Shown: one piece after another, positions 47,185-56,694 of the stretch
Numbering within the stretch: the stretch's first letter is position 1
Layout: each line of letters starts with the position of its first letter
DNA from: an uncultured Lentisphaerota bacterium
GTDB lineage: Bacteria > Verrucomicrobiota > Lentisphaeria > Oligosphaerales > CAITYL01
Reading direction: 5' to 3'
DNA length: 64,000 nucleotides
NCBI GenBank assembly: GCA_903921725.1
Contig: CAIXRA010000040.1
Coordinates: 1-64,000 of the forward strand
Position numbers and translations under genes: made by a program
Notes under the pieces: model-generated
What the model saw: the letters and a program-made list of their open reading frames with translations, nothing else
Databases searched by the model: none
Told to the model about the DNA's origin: nothing

Positions 47185-50100
47185 ATGAAAAGGCTGATAC
47201 TGGGCGTGACGGTTTTGTTGGTAGCCATGCTCGCCCCGCTGGCCGCCCTGGGACGCGTGCCGCCACCGGCCGACAGCGGCAAGACGCCGGCGAACGTATC
47301 CGGCGCCGCCTTCCGCTCCAGCTTGACAAAGGCGGAGCGCGACTGGCTGGACTGTCACGCGGAGGTGACGTTTTCCGACACGGAATGGCCGCCTCTTTCC
47401 CTGTTGGACGGGGTGCAGGGAACCGGCATTTTGGGTGACATTTACCGTGAACTTTCCGCCATCACCGGCCTGAGCTTCCGCTATGTCCCGGTTGGGACAT
47501 TTGACGAGGTCATCGCCGCGCTGAAGGCTGAGAAGATCGACCTGATTGACGGCACCGGGCGCACGCCGGAACGCGCCGGATACGCCCTTTTTGCCGGGCC
47601 GTTCATGAGTTTTCCGCTTGCCATCGCCAGCCGCACCGATTCCCCATTGGGCGGCATGGAATTTCTCGCCGGCCGGCGGGTGGCGGTCGCCGGCGGATAC
47701 ACGGCTCACCACGTCCTGCAGGAACGGTATCCCGCCATTCCGCTCAGCTTGGTCAAGGACAGCGCCGAAGCCCTGAGGCTGGTGGCCGCGGGCAAGGCGG
47801 ATGCCATGCTGGACATTTTGCCGGCCGTGGGTCATTCCATTGAAGCCCAGGGGCTTTCCAACGTGGCGGTTACCGGACTCTGCGACTATGAGTTCAAGCT
47901 TTACGCCATGGTCCGCAAGGGCGCCCCCGAGCTGGCCGGCATCCTTGACAAGGCGTTCCGGCAAATCCCCAAGCGGCGCATCTCCCAGATTTATCAGCAC
48001 TGGATTCCCACAACCCCGCCCCTGCGCTTTCCGGCGGGCAAAAAACTGGAGCTGAATGCGGAGGAGCGCGCGTGGCTGGCCGCGCATCCGGTTCTGAGGG
48101 TGGGCGTGCACCGGGATCTTGCCCCGCTTGAATGGGTGGACCGGCGGAACCGGCTGCAGGGTATTTCATCCGACCTGCTCGGAAAGCTGTCAACCCTGCT
48201 TGGCGTGCGCTTTGAAATCGTTGCCGACCGGTCGTGGCCTGAGCTTTGCGACATGACGCAGGCGGGGGATGTCGATTTTCTCTCCAGCGCGTTTGCAACC
48301 CCGGCCGACCAGGCGCACTTCCGCCTTACGGAACCCCATGTGGACGTCCGCACGGTCATGGTGGCCAAGGTCGGCGTGAAATATGTGCATGACATTGGCA
48401 GCCTCGCCGGCCGGCGCGTCGCCGTCCTTGCGGGCGGGGCGTCGGAAGATTACCTGCGCCGCACATGCCCCAAGGCGGTCCTGCATGCCGTGGAGACTCC
48501 GACGGCGGGGATGCGTGCCCTGCTGGACGATAAGGCGGATCTCTTCATGCTCAACGCGTTCTCGGCCCTGTATGAGCTTCATCGGCTGGATTCGACACGC
48601 CTGACAATCATCGGCGAAACGGATGCCCGCGCCTACCGCTCCATGGCGACGGGGCATGGAAACGCCATTTTGGCCGGGATTCTGGGCAAGGCGCTTGCCA
48701 GCATTCCGCAGACGGAAAAAAACGCGATTATCGACCACTGGCTCAACCTGCATGTAGACGTGGGGATGAACCCGGAACTGGTCCGCAAGTACTCTCTTCT
48801 GGCCGGCGCCGGATTCCTGTGCGTGCTCTTCTTCAGCATCGGCTACTGGAATTTCCGCCTGCGCCGGGCGGTGGCCCGCTGGCGCGCCAGCGAAAAAAAC
48901 CTGAATCTCACCCTGCATTCCATCGGGGACGGCGTCATCTCCACCGACCCCGCCGGACGAATTGTGCAAATGAATCCGGTTGCCGAGCGGCTGACCGGCT
49001 GGCCGCTGGGGGAGGCCGCCGGCCGCCCCTTGGCTGAAGTGTTCAAAATCGTCAACGCACATACCCGCCAGCCGGTTTCGGATCCGGTGCGCCTGGTGCT
49101 GGAACGGGGAGAGATTGTCGGTTTGGCCAATCACACCCTGCTCCTTGCCCGGGGCGGCGGGTGCTATCAGATTGCCGACAGTGCCGCTCCGATTCGTGAA
49201 GGGGCTGGCCCGCTCACCGGCGTTGTGCTGGTCTTTCATGATGTCACGGAGCAATATGAAATGCAGGAGGCCCTGCGGCAGAGCGGGGAACGGTTCAAGA
49301 TGCTGTTCAATCAGGCGCCGCTCGGCTACCAGTCGCTGGATGCGGACGGGCGGCTTGTCGAGGTGAACCAGACCTGGCTGGAAATGCTGGGCTATGCCCG
49401 CGGGGAAGTGGAGGGGCGATGTTTCGGCGATTTTCTGGCGCCGGAATTCACGTACTCTTTCCTCGCGCAGTTCCCCGTCCTCAAGACTGCCGGAAAACTG
49501 CATGCAGAATTTCAAATTCTGCATAAAGACGGCGGACGGCGCTTTATCGCATTTGACGGGCGCATCGGATGTGATGCGGCCGGTGTGTTCCAGCAGGCGC
49601 ACTGCCTCCTTTCCGACATCACCGCGCTCAAACGGGCGGAGGAGGAACGCGAAAAGCTGGAAGCCCAGTTTCGCCAGGCGCAGAAAATGGAATCGGTCGG
49701 ACGCCTGGCGGGCGGAGTCGCGCATGACTTCAACAACATGCTGGGCGTCATCATCGGGCAGGCCGAGATGGCGTTGATGACGCTGGGTCCGGTCCATCCG
49801 GCCCGGGAAAGCCTCCAGGAAATCATGAAGGCTGGCCAACGCTCCGCGGACCTCACCCGCCAGCTGCTCGCCTTCGCGCGAAAACAGACCATCTCGCCGA
49901 AGGTACTCGACCTCAATGACGTCATCGCGAGCATGCTCAAAATGCTTCAACGGCTGATCGGCGAGGATATCAACCTGGCCTGGCAGCCCGCCTCCGTTTC
50001 CTGCCCCGTGAAGATGGATCCCATGCAGATCGACCAGATCCTGGCGAATCTGACGGTCAACGCCCGTGACGCGATCAGTGGTGTCGGCAAGCTGAGCATC

Positions 50101-50811
50101 GGCACTGGCATCTTGGAGGTGGATGGCGGGTACTGCAAGACGCACCCCGACGCTCTTCCCGGAAAATATGTATGCCTGACGGTGGGGGACAATGGCTGCG
50201 GCATGAACCCGGAAACGGTGGCGCATCTTTTTGAGCCGTTTTTCACCACCAAGGGGGTTGGCAAGGGCACCGGCCTCGGCCTGGCCACGATATACGGCAT
50301 CGTGAAGCAGAACCATGGCTTCATCGAGGTGGACAGCCGGCAGGGGGGCGGGACGCTTTTCAGCCTGTTTTTCCCATGGCGGGCAGCGGAGCCCGGATCC
50401 GGTGATGATGCGGAAACAACCGGATCAAGGCCGACTGGAACGGAGACGGTGCTGCTGGTCGAGGACGAGGCCGCTTTTCTCATGCTCGGCCGGCGGTTGC
50501 TCGAACATCTTGGGTATACCGTGCTGGCCGCCGGATCCCCCGGCGAGGCGCTCCGGCTGGCCCGGGAATATGCCGGCGAAATCCACCTGCTGATGACCGA
50601 TGTTGTCATGCCGGAAATGAACGGGCACGACCTCCAGCAGCAGCTTTGCGCCCTGCGGCCCAATCTCAAGTGCCTGTTCATGTCCGGCTACGCCGCCGGC
50701 ACGGCCGTTCACCAGGCGATCGACGAGAAAAAACTTCAATTCCTGGCAAAACCGTTTACCTGCGACGAGCTGTCCGTCAAACTGAGGAACGCGCTGTCGG
50801 CACAACCGTGA
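47185..50811 (+). CDS. Hybrid sensor histidine kinase with two periplasmic binding domains
   Basis: This 1208-residue inner-membrane sensor has a signal or anchor helix at the N-terminus. Two tandem periplasmic SBP_bac_3-type solute-binding domains follow (about 50-285 and 290-525, each opening with LTKAERDWL or LNAEERAWL). Then come a transmembrane helix (about 535-560), two PAS domains (about 570-700 and 705-830), a HisKA domain with phospho-acceptor His847 in GGVAHDFNN, and a HATPase with DNGCGMNPE and GTGLGLATIYG. A C-terminal receiver has Asp1139 in MTDVVMPEMNG. It probably reads an amino-acid-like ligand and passes phosphate to a separate regulator, because no output domain follows. AAGGGAG precedes the ATG. 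Confidence 0.9.
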   Translation: MKRLILGVTVLLVAMLAPLAALGRVPPPADSGKTPANVSGAAFRSSLTKAERDWLDCHAEVTFSDTEWPPLSLLDGVQGTGILGDIYRELSAITGLSFRYVPVGTFDEVIAALKAEKIDLIDGTGRTPERAGYALFAGPFMSFPLAIASRTDSPLGGMEFLAGRRVAVAGGYTAHHVLQERYPAIPLSLVKDSAEALRLVAAGKADAMLDILPAVGHSIEAQGLSNVAVTGLCDYEFKLYAMVRKGAPELAGILDKAFRQIPKRRISQIYQHWIPTTPPLRFPAGKKLELNAEERAWLAAHPVLRVGVHRDLAPLEWVDRRNRLQGISSDLLGKLSTLLGVRFEIVADRSWPELCDMTQAGDVDFLSSAFATPADQAHFRLTEPHVDVRTVMVAKVGVKYVHDIGSLAGRRVAVLAGGASEDYLRRTCPKAVLHAVETPTAGMRALLDDKADLFMLNAFSALYELHRLDSTRLTIIGETDARAYRSMATGHGNAILAGILGKALASIPQTEKNAIIDHWLNLHVDVGMNPELVRKYSLLAGAGFLCVLFFSIGYWNFRLRRAVARWRASEKNLNLTLHSIGDGVISTDPAGRIVQMNPVAERLTGWPLGEAAGRPLAEVFKIVNAHTRQPVSDPVRLVLERGEIVGLANHTLLLARGGGCYQIADSAAPIREGAGPLTGVVLVFHDVTEQYEMQEALRQSGERFKMLFNQAPLGYQSLDADGRLVEVNQTWLEMLGYARGEVEGRCFGDFLAPEFTYSFLAQFPVLKTAGKLHAEFQILHKDGGRRFIAFDGRIGCDAAGVFQQAHCLLSDITALKRAEEEREKLEAQFRQAQKMESVGRLAGGVAHDFNNMLGVIIGQAEMALMTLGPVHPARESLQEIMKAGQRSADLTRQLLAFARKQTISPKVLDLNDVIASMLKMLQRLIGEDINLAWQPASVSCPVKMDPMQIDQILANLTVNARDAISGVGKLSIGTGILEVDGGYCKTHPDALPGKYVCLTVGDNGCGMNPETVAHLFEPFFTTKGVGKGTGLGLATIYGIVKQNHGFIEVDSRQGGGTLFSLFFPWRAAEPGSGDDAETTGSRPTGTETVLLVEDEAAFLMLGRRLLEHLGYTVLAAGSPGEALRLAREYAGEIHLLMTDVVMPEMNGHDLQQQLCALRPNLKCLFMSGYAAGTAVHQAIDEKKLQFLAKPFTCDELSVKLRNALSAQP

Positions 50812-50901
50812 GAATCGTACACGGGACGGGAGATGAAACCCCGAGCCTGCATCAAGGCATCCAGCGTCCAATCCGCCAACTGCCCGCCGGGTGGTGTCCG
50901 G

Positions 50902-51684
50902 TCAGAGACTGACGCTTCCCGGCGCAGCACCCGGCTTCTCGGCGACGGGGTTGGCCGTGAGGTGCAGGCCGCCGTCCACAAACAGGATTTGCCCGGTGAT
51001 GCCTGCCGCTCCCGCGAGAAACCAGCAGGCATCGGCGACATCTTCCGGCGCGGCGGCGCGTTTCATCGGGATGCCGGGGATGAATTTTTCCATCTTCTCC
51101 GGGGCGACGCCGGGCGGCGGCAGCACGAAACCGGGGGCGACGGCGTTGACACGGATTTCCGGGGCCCATTCAAGCGCGGCGGCCTCCGTGGCGTCGCGCA
51201 GCGCTTTTTTGGCCAGGCCGTAGGCGCCAGCACCGGGATCGACGGCCGCGACACGCTGGTCCAGCAGGTTTACGATGGAGCCGCGGCAGCAGACCCGGGC
51301 GAAGTCGCGCATCAGTTCAAACGGTGCGGTGAAGTTGACCTCGAAATCATCCCGGACCTGTTCCGGCGTCAGGCTGCGCAGGGAGCAGCGGCGGTAGGTG
51401 GAGGCGTTGTTCACCAGGCAGTCCGGAATGAAGCCGGCTTCGGCGAGGCCGGGAATCAGGCGGGCGCGGTCCTGCGGATTCAGCAGATCGGCGCGCACGG
51501 CCCGGTGCCCCGCGCCGGGGGCGAGCGCCTCCAGTTCCGCGAGCAGCGCGTGCGCCTCCGCCTGCGATCGGTTGAAGTGTACGGCAACCGCCGCGCCCCC
51601 GCGGGCGAAGCGCAGTGCGATGGCGCGTCCGATGCGGACTGCCGCGCCGGTGATGAGAATCCGTTGCGGGGAATGCGATTGCAC
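50902..51684 (-). CDS. Short-chain dehydrogenase/reductase (pteridine-reductase-like)
   Basis: This 260-residue NAD(P)H-dependent SDR has the glycine motif TGAAVRIGRA, the NNAS motif (VNNASTYRR), the catalytic Tyr-Lys in AYGLAKKAL and a terminal FVDGGLHL. The arginine-bearing TGAAVRIG cofactor loop and NLLDQRV are characteristic of pteridine reductases / dihydromonapterin reductases (FolM-like), so reduction of a pterin is plausible. The start is a GTG preceded by AGGAACC. It is convergent with the sensor kinase gene. Confidence 0.82.
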   Translation of the reverse strand: MQSHSPQRILITGAAVRIGRAIALRFARGGAAVAVHFNRSQAEAHALLAELEALAPGAGHRAVRADLLNPQDRARLIPGLAEAGFIPDCLVNNASTYRRCSLRSLTPEQVRDDFEVNFTAPFELMRDFARVCCRGSIVNLLDQRVAAVDPGAGAYGLAKKALRDATEAAALEWAPEIRVNAVAPGFVLPPPGVAPEKMEKFIPGIPMKRAAAPEDVADACWFLAGAAGITGQILFVDGGLHLTANPVAEKPGAAPGSVSL

Positions 51685-51969
51685 GTCGGAGGTTCCTTGC
51701 TGCTGGCCGGAGCCTGTTCCGCCGGGGTGTGGCCGGACGGCGCTTTTTCCGTGCCGCTACTATACCGAACCGGACGCGTCTGCGCCACATGAATGAGAGG
51801 ATTCGTTCCCGGCTTCCGACGCTTCGGCGGCAAGGGGTGTCGCAAACCGGCCAGCAACCAGACCGTCACGGCCTTTTGCCTGGCATCATTGATTTGGGCT
51901 TCTCTTCCATCGTCATTCACGATTCGGAATGAGCTGCGGCCGACAGGTTTTTCATTTACGGATCATCCA

Positions 51970-53586
51970 TTAGTCTTCGACGGTGGTGATGTCGGTCTGC
52001 GGCTTTTTATAGTTCTTTTGGGCGATGTAAGCCTTGGTGTCATCGACCATCTGCCGGGTGATTTTATACTTGTACGTCCCGTAATCGCCAATGGTGATGT
52101 CGCCCACCCAGAAGAACCCCCATTTTTCAAAGAAGTCGGTCAGATCCAGCTTGGTCACGTCGCAGCAGATCTTGATGAATTCGAACTGGCTCTTGATTGA
52201 ATCATTGCCGCTCCCGGTATCGGGACGGCGGCGCATCTGCTCCATCACGTCGGCATAAAAATCGGGCCGGCCGTTCCGAGTGAAATAGAGATGCAGTTGC
52301 CAGAACGGGACCAGGCGGTTGAAGACGCCGGGATCGGCCAGATACGATTTCTTGGGATCCGCCTCGATGATGCTCTTGCGGGCGGCCGCATAACACTTCC
52401 CCTCCGTGAGCCGGCTTGGGTTCCCCATTTTTCCGCCAGTATAAAGGGAGAAAAGGTTGTTGCTCACCTCGCCCAGGCCGCCCCAGGTGGTTTGGGGGTG
52501 CATTTGCATGACATGGCCGACCTCATGGCAGAACCCCCAGCAGGGATCGCCGGAAATGACGACACGGGGGTCGGCCACCATCCGCATGGTGCCGCGATTG
52601 CCCAGGTACGCCACGCCGTCGCCGTCGCGGAACATGTAGTAGTTGAAGTTCACCCGGGCCAGGATGCGGTTCTTGGGAACCTTGTTGTATTTCACCAGCC
52701 CCAGCAGCGTGTAATGATGATGCAGCATCGTGTCGTAATTGCGGATGAGTTCGACCCCTTTGCCGCTGGTGTAGGTCTTGAACCAGCTCACCGGATAGGC
52801 AACCTGGATGTGCTTGCCGCGGGCATCCATGACCGGGCTGACCGCATGGTCCAGAAGGCGGTCCCAATCCGCATCCGTCTGCCGCGCGGCATCAAAATAG
52901 CCGTTCACCTTGCCTGTCGGAAAGTGGACGGTGATCTTCGGTGCTTTTTCGGCATGGTCATCGAAGTAGCTGACGTAGACATTGCTGCTTTTCTTGACCT
53001 GAATGATGTTGACCCCCTCATGAAGCGGTATCTCCTGCTTGTGCAGCCCCCAGCCGTTGGGATCTTTGGTCGGAACGATGCCCGGTGCCGGCTGGCGCAT
53101 CCAGTCAGGGATCAGCAGCGACAGTTTCTTGCCTTCGGTTTTCCCGACGAAGACGATCTGCTCGCCTGTTTCCAAATAGATGCCGGTCATATTTTCGTAG
53201 CGGCTGAAGCCGTTGCCCAGTTTCAGCGTCTTGCCGAGGGCGCTGGGCGTTGCATAGGCCTCGTAGCGGGCCGCCCGGTAGGTCGTGTCATATTTTCCGG
53301 CCAGCAGATCAGCGGCGACGCCCTTCAGCAGAAGGCTTTGAAACTCAGCCAGCTTCTTCGTGCCGATGCTCCACTTCAGCCTGCTGCAACTGGCATCGGT
53401 GAAGAATTGCAGGTCGTGGGTCAGCGCCTCGATCCCGTTGGTCAGGACGACAGTGGGCGTTCCGGGAACCGGTTGCGGTTCATGCATGGTGGCCGGACAG
53501 GTGTGGCTGCATCCCGACAACATCGCGGCGGTGATGAGCCCGGCCAGCAGGCGGACGGTGTGCTTGGGGAACGTTTGGATTTGCAC
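51970..53586 (-). CDS. M60-like (PF13402) lipoprotein metallopeptidase
   Basis: This 538-residue lipoprotein (signal LITAAMLSGC) starts at a GTG preceded by AGGAG. An N-terminal beta-sandwich leads into the M60/enhancin-like domain, with zinc motif CHEVGHVMQMHPQTTWGG (His354, Glu355, His358) and a downstream Glu in LGEVSNNLFSLY. The spacing HExxH...GE is that of gluzincins of this family, whose characterised members degrade mucins and other O-glycoproteins. It is probably surface- or periplasm-anchored. Its presence is the strongest hint of a mucosal host habitat. No partner genes are adjacent. Confidence 0.85.
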   Translation of the reverse strand: MQIQTFPKHTVRLLAGLITAAMLSGCSHTCPATMHEPQPVPGTPTVVLTNGIEALTHDLQFFTDASCSRLKWSIGTKKLAEFQSLLLKGVAADLLAGKYDTTYRAARYEAYATPSALGKTLKLGNGFSRYENMTGIYLETGEQIVFVGKTEGKKLSLLIPDWMRQPAPGIVPTKDPNGWGLHKQEIPLHEGVNIIQVKKSSNVYVSYFDDHAEKAPKITVHFPTGKVNGYFDAARQTDADWDRLLDHAVSPVMDARGKHIQVAYPVSWFKTYTSGKGVELIRNYDTMLHHHYTLLGLVKYNKVPKNRILARVNFNYYMFRDGDGVAYLGNRGTMRMVADPRVVISGDPCWGFCHEVGHVMQMHPQTTWGGLGEVSNNLFSLYTGGKMGNPSRLTEGKCYAAARKSIIEADPKKSYLADPGVFNRLVPFWQLHLYFTRNGRPDFYADVMEQMRRRPDTGSGNDSIKSQFEFIKICCDVTKLDLTDFFEKWGFFWVGDITIGDYGTYKYKITRQMVDDTKAYIAQKNYKKPQTDITTVED

Positions 53587-53939
53587 GGGTGTACTCCTGG
53601 TCGAATGGTTGAGGGACTGGTCAAATGGTTGGAGGCTCTTCCTGATGCATCGTCATCCGGTGTGGCATGCAAACGAATCATGACGTTGGACAACGGATGC
53701 CGCGAATGTGCCTGAGAACGAAACCTGTGCCGGCTTTCATTAAAGGTCCATGCAAGCTAAGACCCCGGTTTCCCCCGTCGGTTTCGGGATGGCGGCGGAT
53801 TTTTTAATCGAAAAACATGCATGCTTCGCCACACTGGGCGAATCTGCACTCTGTACGGAGCTGGAATGGCGGCAGCCGGCGCGGAACTTTATGCGCCAGC
53901 TGTCGCTGATGGAGGCGGAGGTAAGGCCCGGCGGTGTCC
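53587..53939. other. Intergenic stretch upstream of the M60 gene
   Basis: This stretch holds the leader of the M60 gene and then a short open frame (53750 onward, beginning MQAKTPVSPVG) of no recognised family. The frame runs towards the glycosidase remnant and may be part of the same decayed locus. Confidence 0.35.
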
Positions 53940-54120
53940 AGCCTGTTCGGCAGTGGAGGGGGGGGGGGCGATTGGTAAGGTGATCGGCATTGAGATAGCC
54001 GACACGGATGCGTGGTTTACCAAGACCGTAGATCGGGTAATCGCCGCCATCAACCAAAATGCCGAATTTCCGGTACCCGCAGAAAATCGCAGGATTCTCG
54101 CGCCAGTCGGCGAATCGTGG
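53940..54120 (+). pseudogene. Remnant of a paralogue of the 26-29 kb glycosidase-like gene
   Basis: In one frame this encodes GKVIGIEIADTDAWFTKTVD, then RVIAAIN, and ends at ILAPVGESW. It matches the central part of the large secreted protein at 26330-29053 almost residue for residue for about 50 positions (DTDAWF versus DADAWF). Sequence to either side does not continue the match. A run of ten G (about 53956-53965) lies at its 5' boundary. It is therefore an internal fragment of a second, otherwise lost copy, in the opposite strand orientation. Confidence 0.7.
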
Positions 54121-54296
54121 CCAAGGAAGTCGAGCGCGTTGCCGTAGGTGGATGGATCTATTTGGCTTTTCCCGCCGACCGCATTGTTGTTCGCCGAGAA
54201 CCGGCGGCGATGGCATCGCCCGAATAATTCACACGCCCAAGCACCGCCAGCCGGCAGTCCGGCGGGGCTTTTTATGACTAGGGCGCGGCCCGGCGG

Positions 54297-54563
54297 TCAC
54301 TTTGCCGGCTGCGGCTGTTTCTGCTTGTCGTAGGTTGCGTGGCCGATCACGCCGCCCGCCGCGGCACCCAGCACGCCGCCAATGGCCGCGCCTTCGTTCT
54401 TGTGCCCCTTGCCGGCTACGGCGGAACCAGCCGCAACGCCGGCAACGCCGCCAAGCACGGCACCCAAGCCGGCACCTTCATTTCCCTGCATGGATTCGCA
54501 GCCGGTCACATAGGCGATGGTGACGGCGCAGATGAGGCAGGCGGTCAAACGGCGGAGATTCAT
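54297..54563 (-). CDS. Glycine-zipper lipoprotein
   Basis: This 88-residue lipoprotein has the signal LICAVTIAYVTGC. The mature part is made of Gly/Ala-rich zipper helices (GAGLGAVLGGVAGVAAGSAV and GAAIGGVLGAAAGGVIG), as in the Gly-zipper / YMGG outer-membrane proteins, and ends with a Lys/Gln/Pro tail. It is probably inserted in or anchored to the outer membrane. The precise role is unknown. GGAAGG precedes the ATG. Confidence 0.8.
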   Translation of the reverse strand: MNLRRLTACLICAVTIAYVTGCESMQGNEGAGLGAVLGGVAGVAAGSAVAGKGHKNEGAAIGGVLGAAAGGVIGHATYDKQKQPQPAK

Positions 54564-54839
54564 GGCAGGATTCCTTCCGGGTGAGAGGTGATGTACTTTG
54601 GGAATATGCCTTTGATCCGCGGGAACGTCAACCGCAACCGAGCCAATCCACCGTGGAGTGATTGTAGCTGGAATTTTGCACCGTATTTTTCAAGTGACCG
54701 GCATGAATGCCGCTCAAACAGGGCGTGTTTGTTATGGGGTTGTTATTCGCGTCGGAATGTGGGTAAAACGGGGGGAACAGGGGAAACCAACATGTCGGCA
54801 TTATCTGCCATAACATGCTTATTTGGTTTGATTTAAGAG

Positions 54840-54924
54840 TGCCCTGGGGGGGAGTCGAACCCCCATGAGTGTCTCCACTCAACGGATTTTAAGTCCGGTG
54901 CGTCTGCCATTCCGCCACCAGGGC
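54840..54924 (-). tRNA. tRNA-Leu (UAA anticodon)
   Basis: On the minus strand the gene runs from GCCCTGG at 54924 to CCAGGGC at 54841 plus discriminator A. The anticodon arm is CCGGA-CTTAAAA-TCCGT, giving anticodon UAA. A long variable arm (GAGTGGAGACACTC) marks the class II leucine type, and GGTTCGACTCC forms the T loop. CCA is not encoded. It lies between the glycine-zipper gene and a HAD hydrolase gene. Confidence 0.95.
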
Positions 54925-54945
54925 ATGTCAAAGAGATAGAGATTC

Positions 54946-55686
54946 CTATAACGGCACGGCGGGCGGCTCCTGCACGACAGCCGGAAGCTCCGCCAGGTAG
55001 CGGATCTGCCGGTGCGGCGCATCCGGGGCCGGGCAGGCCGCGCCCGATGCGTTGAGCCATACGGCCCGCATGCCGGCGGAGGAGGCGCCGCAGACGTCGT
55101 CATGCCACGAATCGCCGACGTGCAGCATCTCGTCCGGACGAACCCCGAGCGCCGTCCATGCTTTGCGGAAGAGGGCGGCGTCCGGCTTCTCCAGGCCATG
55201 CTCGGCGGAGACGATGACGGCGTCGAACTCGTTGAATATCCCGAGTGTCCGCAGGATTTCGCCGAGGCGGATGTCCCAGTTGCTGACGGTGCCAAGGCGG
55301 ATTCCACGGCGGCGCAATCCATCGCGCACCTCCGGCCAGGCGGGGTTGACGCGCCAGACATCCGGCCGGCCGAACCATTCGTACAGCACGTCCGTCAGCC
55401 GGGCGATGCGCTCCTCCGCAAGCCCGAACTCCGCCATGGCAAGCTCCAGGACCATGCGCCAGAAACGTTTGCCGCTCTCGTTGTCGGTGCCAAACACCAG
55501 CCCGCGGTGCGTTTTCTGCGCCGCGAACCAGGCATCCAGGAACAGCGCCTCCGCACGCACGGGATCCACCTGCACGCCGACGTCGGCGGCGGCGCGGGCG
55601 CACCCCTCGCCGACGGACTCGCGCGGAAAGAGCAGCGTGTACCCGATGTCGAAGGTCACCGCCCGGATTCCGGAAGTTTCAGCCAT
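54946..55686 (-). CDS. HAD-superfamily hydrolase
   Basis: This 246-residue cytosolic phosphatase-like protein is read from the ATG at 55686. HAD motif I is FDIGYTL, with the usual second aspartate of DxDxT replaced by glycine. Motif II is GTVSNWD, motif III includes EKPDAALFRKA, and motif IV is VGDSWHDDVCGA. Replacement of the second Asp is also seen in haloacid dehalogenase and in some HDHD3/REG-2-like members, so it may act on a small phosphorylated or halogenated compound. The tRNA-Leu gene lies just downstream on the same strand. Confidence 0.8.
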   Translation of the reverse strand: MAETSGIRAVTFDIGYTLLFPRESVGEGCARAAADVGVQVDPVRAEALFLDAWFAAQKTHRGLVFGTDNESGKRFWRMVLELAMAEFGLAEERIARLTDVLYEWFGRPDVWRVNPAWPEVRDGLRRRGIRLGTVSNWDIRLGEILRTLGIFNEFDAVIVSAEHGLEKPDAALFRKAWTALGVRPDEMLHVGDSWHDDVCGASSAGMRAVWLNASGAACPAPDAPHRQIRYLAELPAVVQEPPAVPL

Positions 55687-55766
55687 GCCGTTTCGTTTCC
55701 CCTTCCGTGTGCTATGTTTGCACACTTTCGACGTCTGACCATAATCCGTCTTATCCGAGGTGCAAG

Positions 55767-56591
55767 ATGCCGTCCCACCTTCTTGAACTGATTCATGCCG
55801 CCGTCCTTGGCATCGTCGAAGGAATCACGGAATTCCTTCCCATTTCCAGCACCGGACACCTGATCCTGACCGCGGACTGGCTGGGTGCCACCGGGGAGAA
55901 ATGGAAGGTCTTTGAGGTTTTCATACAGCTCGGTGCCATCCTGGCCGTCTGCTGGGCCTACCGCCTCCGCCTGTGGCGCAGCGTCGAGGGGCTGTTCCGT
56001 GGAAGCGGAAGCGCCTGGCGCTTCTGGATCAACTTGGGCATCGCCTTTCTGCCGGCCGCGGTGGTCGGCCTGCTCTGCCACAAAGCCATCAAGGCCCACC
56101 TGTTCAACCCGCTCACCGTCTGCACCACCTGCGTACTCGGCGCGCTAGTGATTTTCTGGGTGGAGCGCCGTCAGAAGCATGTGCAGCCGTCCATGGAGAC
56201 CGTGGAGGCCATCACCCCGCTCACCGCGCTGAAGGTCGGGCTGGCGCAACTGTTCGCCCTCATCCCCGGCACCTCGCGCTCCGGCGCCACCATCATGGGA
56301 GGCATGATCTTCGGGCTGTCCCGCACGGCAGCCACCGAGTTCTCCTTCTTCCTGGCCATTCCCGTGATGTTCGCCGCCTCGCTCTACGACCTTTACAAGG
56401 GACGCGACGCGCTCCACGCCTCGGACGCCGCGCCTTTCGCCCTCGGCTTCATCGTCTCCTTCCTGTTCGCCCTAGTGGCCGTAAAATGGCTTCTGCGGTT
56501 CGTTTCCACGCACGACTTCCGCCCCTTTGCCTGGTACCGGCTGGCGCTGGGCGCCGTCGTCATCCTCAACTGGTGGCTCACCGCCGGATGA
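55767..56591 (+). CDS. uppP: Undecaprenyl-diphosphatase
   Basis: This 274-residue inner-membrane enzyme (BacA/UppP family) dephosphorylates C55-PP to recycle the lipid carrier for peptidoglycan. The signatures are VEGITEFLPISSTGHL near the N-terminus and PGTSRSGATIMGGM in the second half. Six to eight membrane spans are visible. GAGG lies about 7 bases before the ATG at 55767, and the frame upstream lacks such a site. It is divergent from the HAD gene. Confidence 0.93.
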   Translation: MPSHLLELIHAAVLGIVEGITEFLPISSTGHLILTADWLGATGEKWKVFEVFIQLGAILAVCWAYRLRLWRSVEGLFRGSGSAWRFWINLGIAFLPAAVVGLLCHKAIKAHLFNPLTVCTTCVLGALVIFWVERRQKHVQPSMETVEAITPLTALKVGLAQLFALIPGTSRSGATIMGGMIFGLSRTAATEFSFFLAIPVMFAASLYDLYKGRDALHASDAAPFALGFIVSFLFALVAVKWLLRFVSTHDFRPFAWYRLALGAVVILNWWLTAG

Positions 56592-56612
56592 CCCACACTC
56601 CCGCAGGCGGCA

Positions 56613-56641
56613 TGGACAACCGGCCGCGCGAGGAGTATAAT
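56613..56641 (+). promoter_or_regulatory. Promoter upstream of the proline-rich membrane protein gene
   Basis: TGGACA (56613-56618), a 17-bp spacer and a perfect TATAAT (56636-56641) lie about 53 bp before the ATG at 56695. Confidence 0.7.
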
Positions 56642-56694
56642 TTAGCGTCGTGCGATGCGATTCCCCCCGCCGGCAACACGCGAAGGCAGCATTC

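Noticed and set aside
53750-53983. Independent small gene beginning MQAKTPVSPVG
   Set aside because: No ribosome binding site, no recognisable family, and it runs into the remnant and the G10 tract. Described as intergenic instead.
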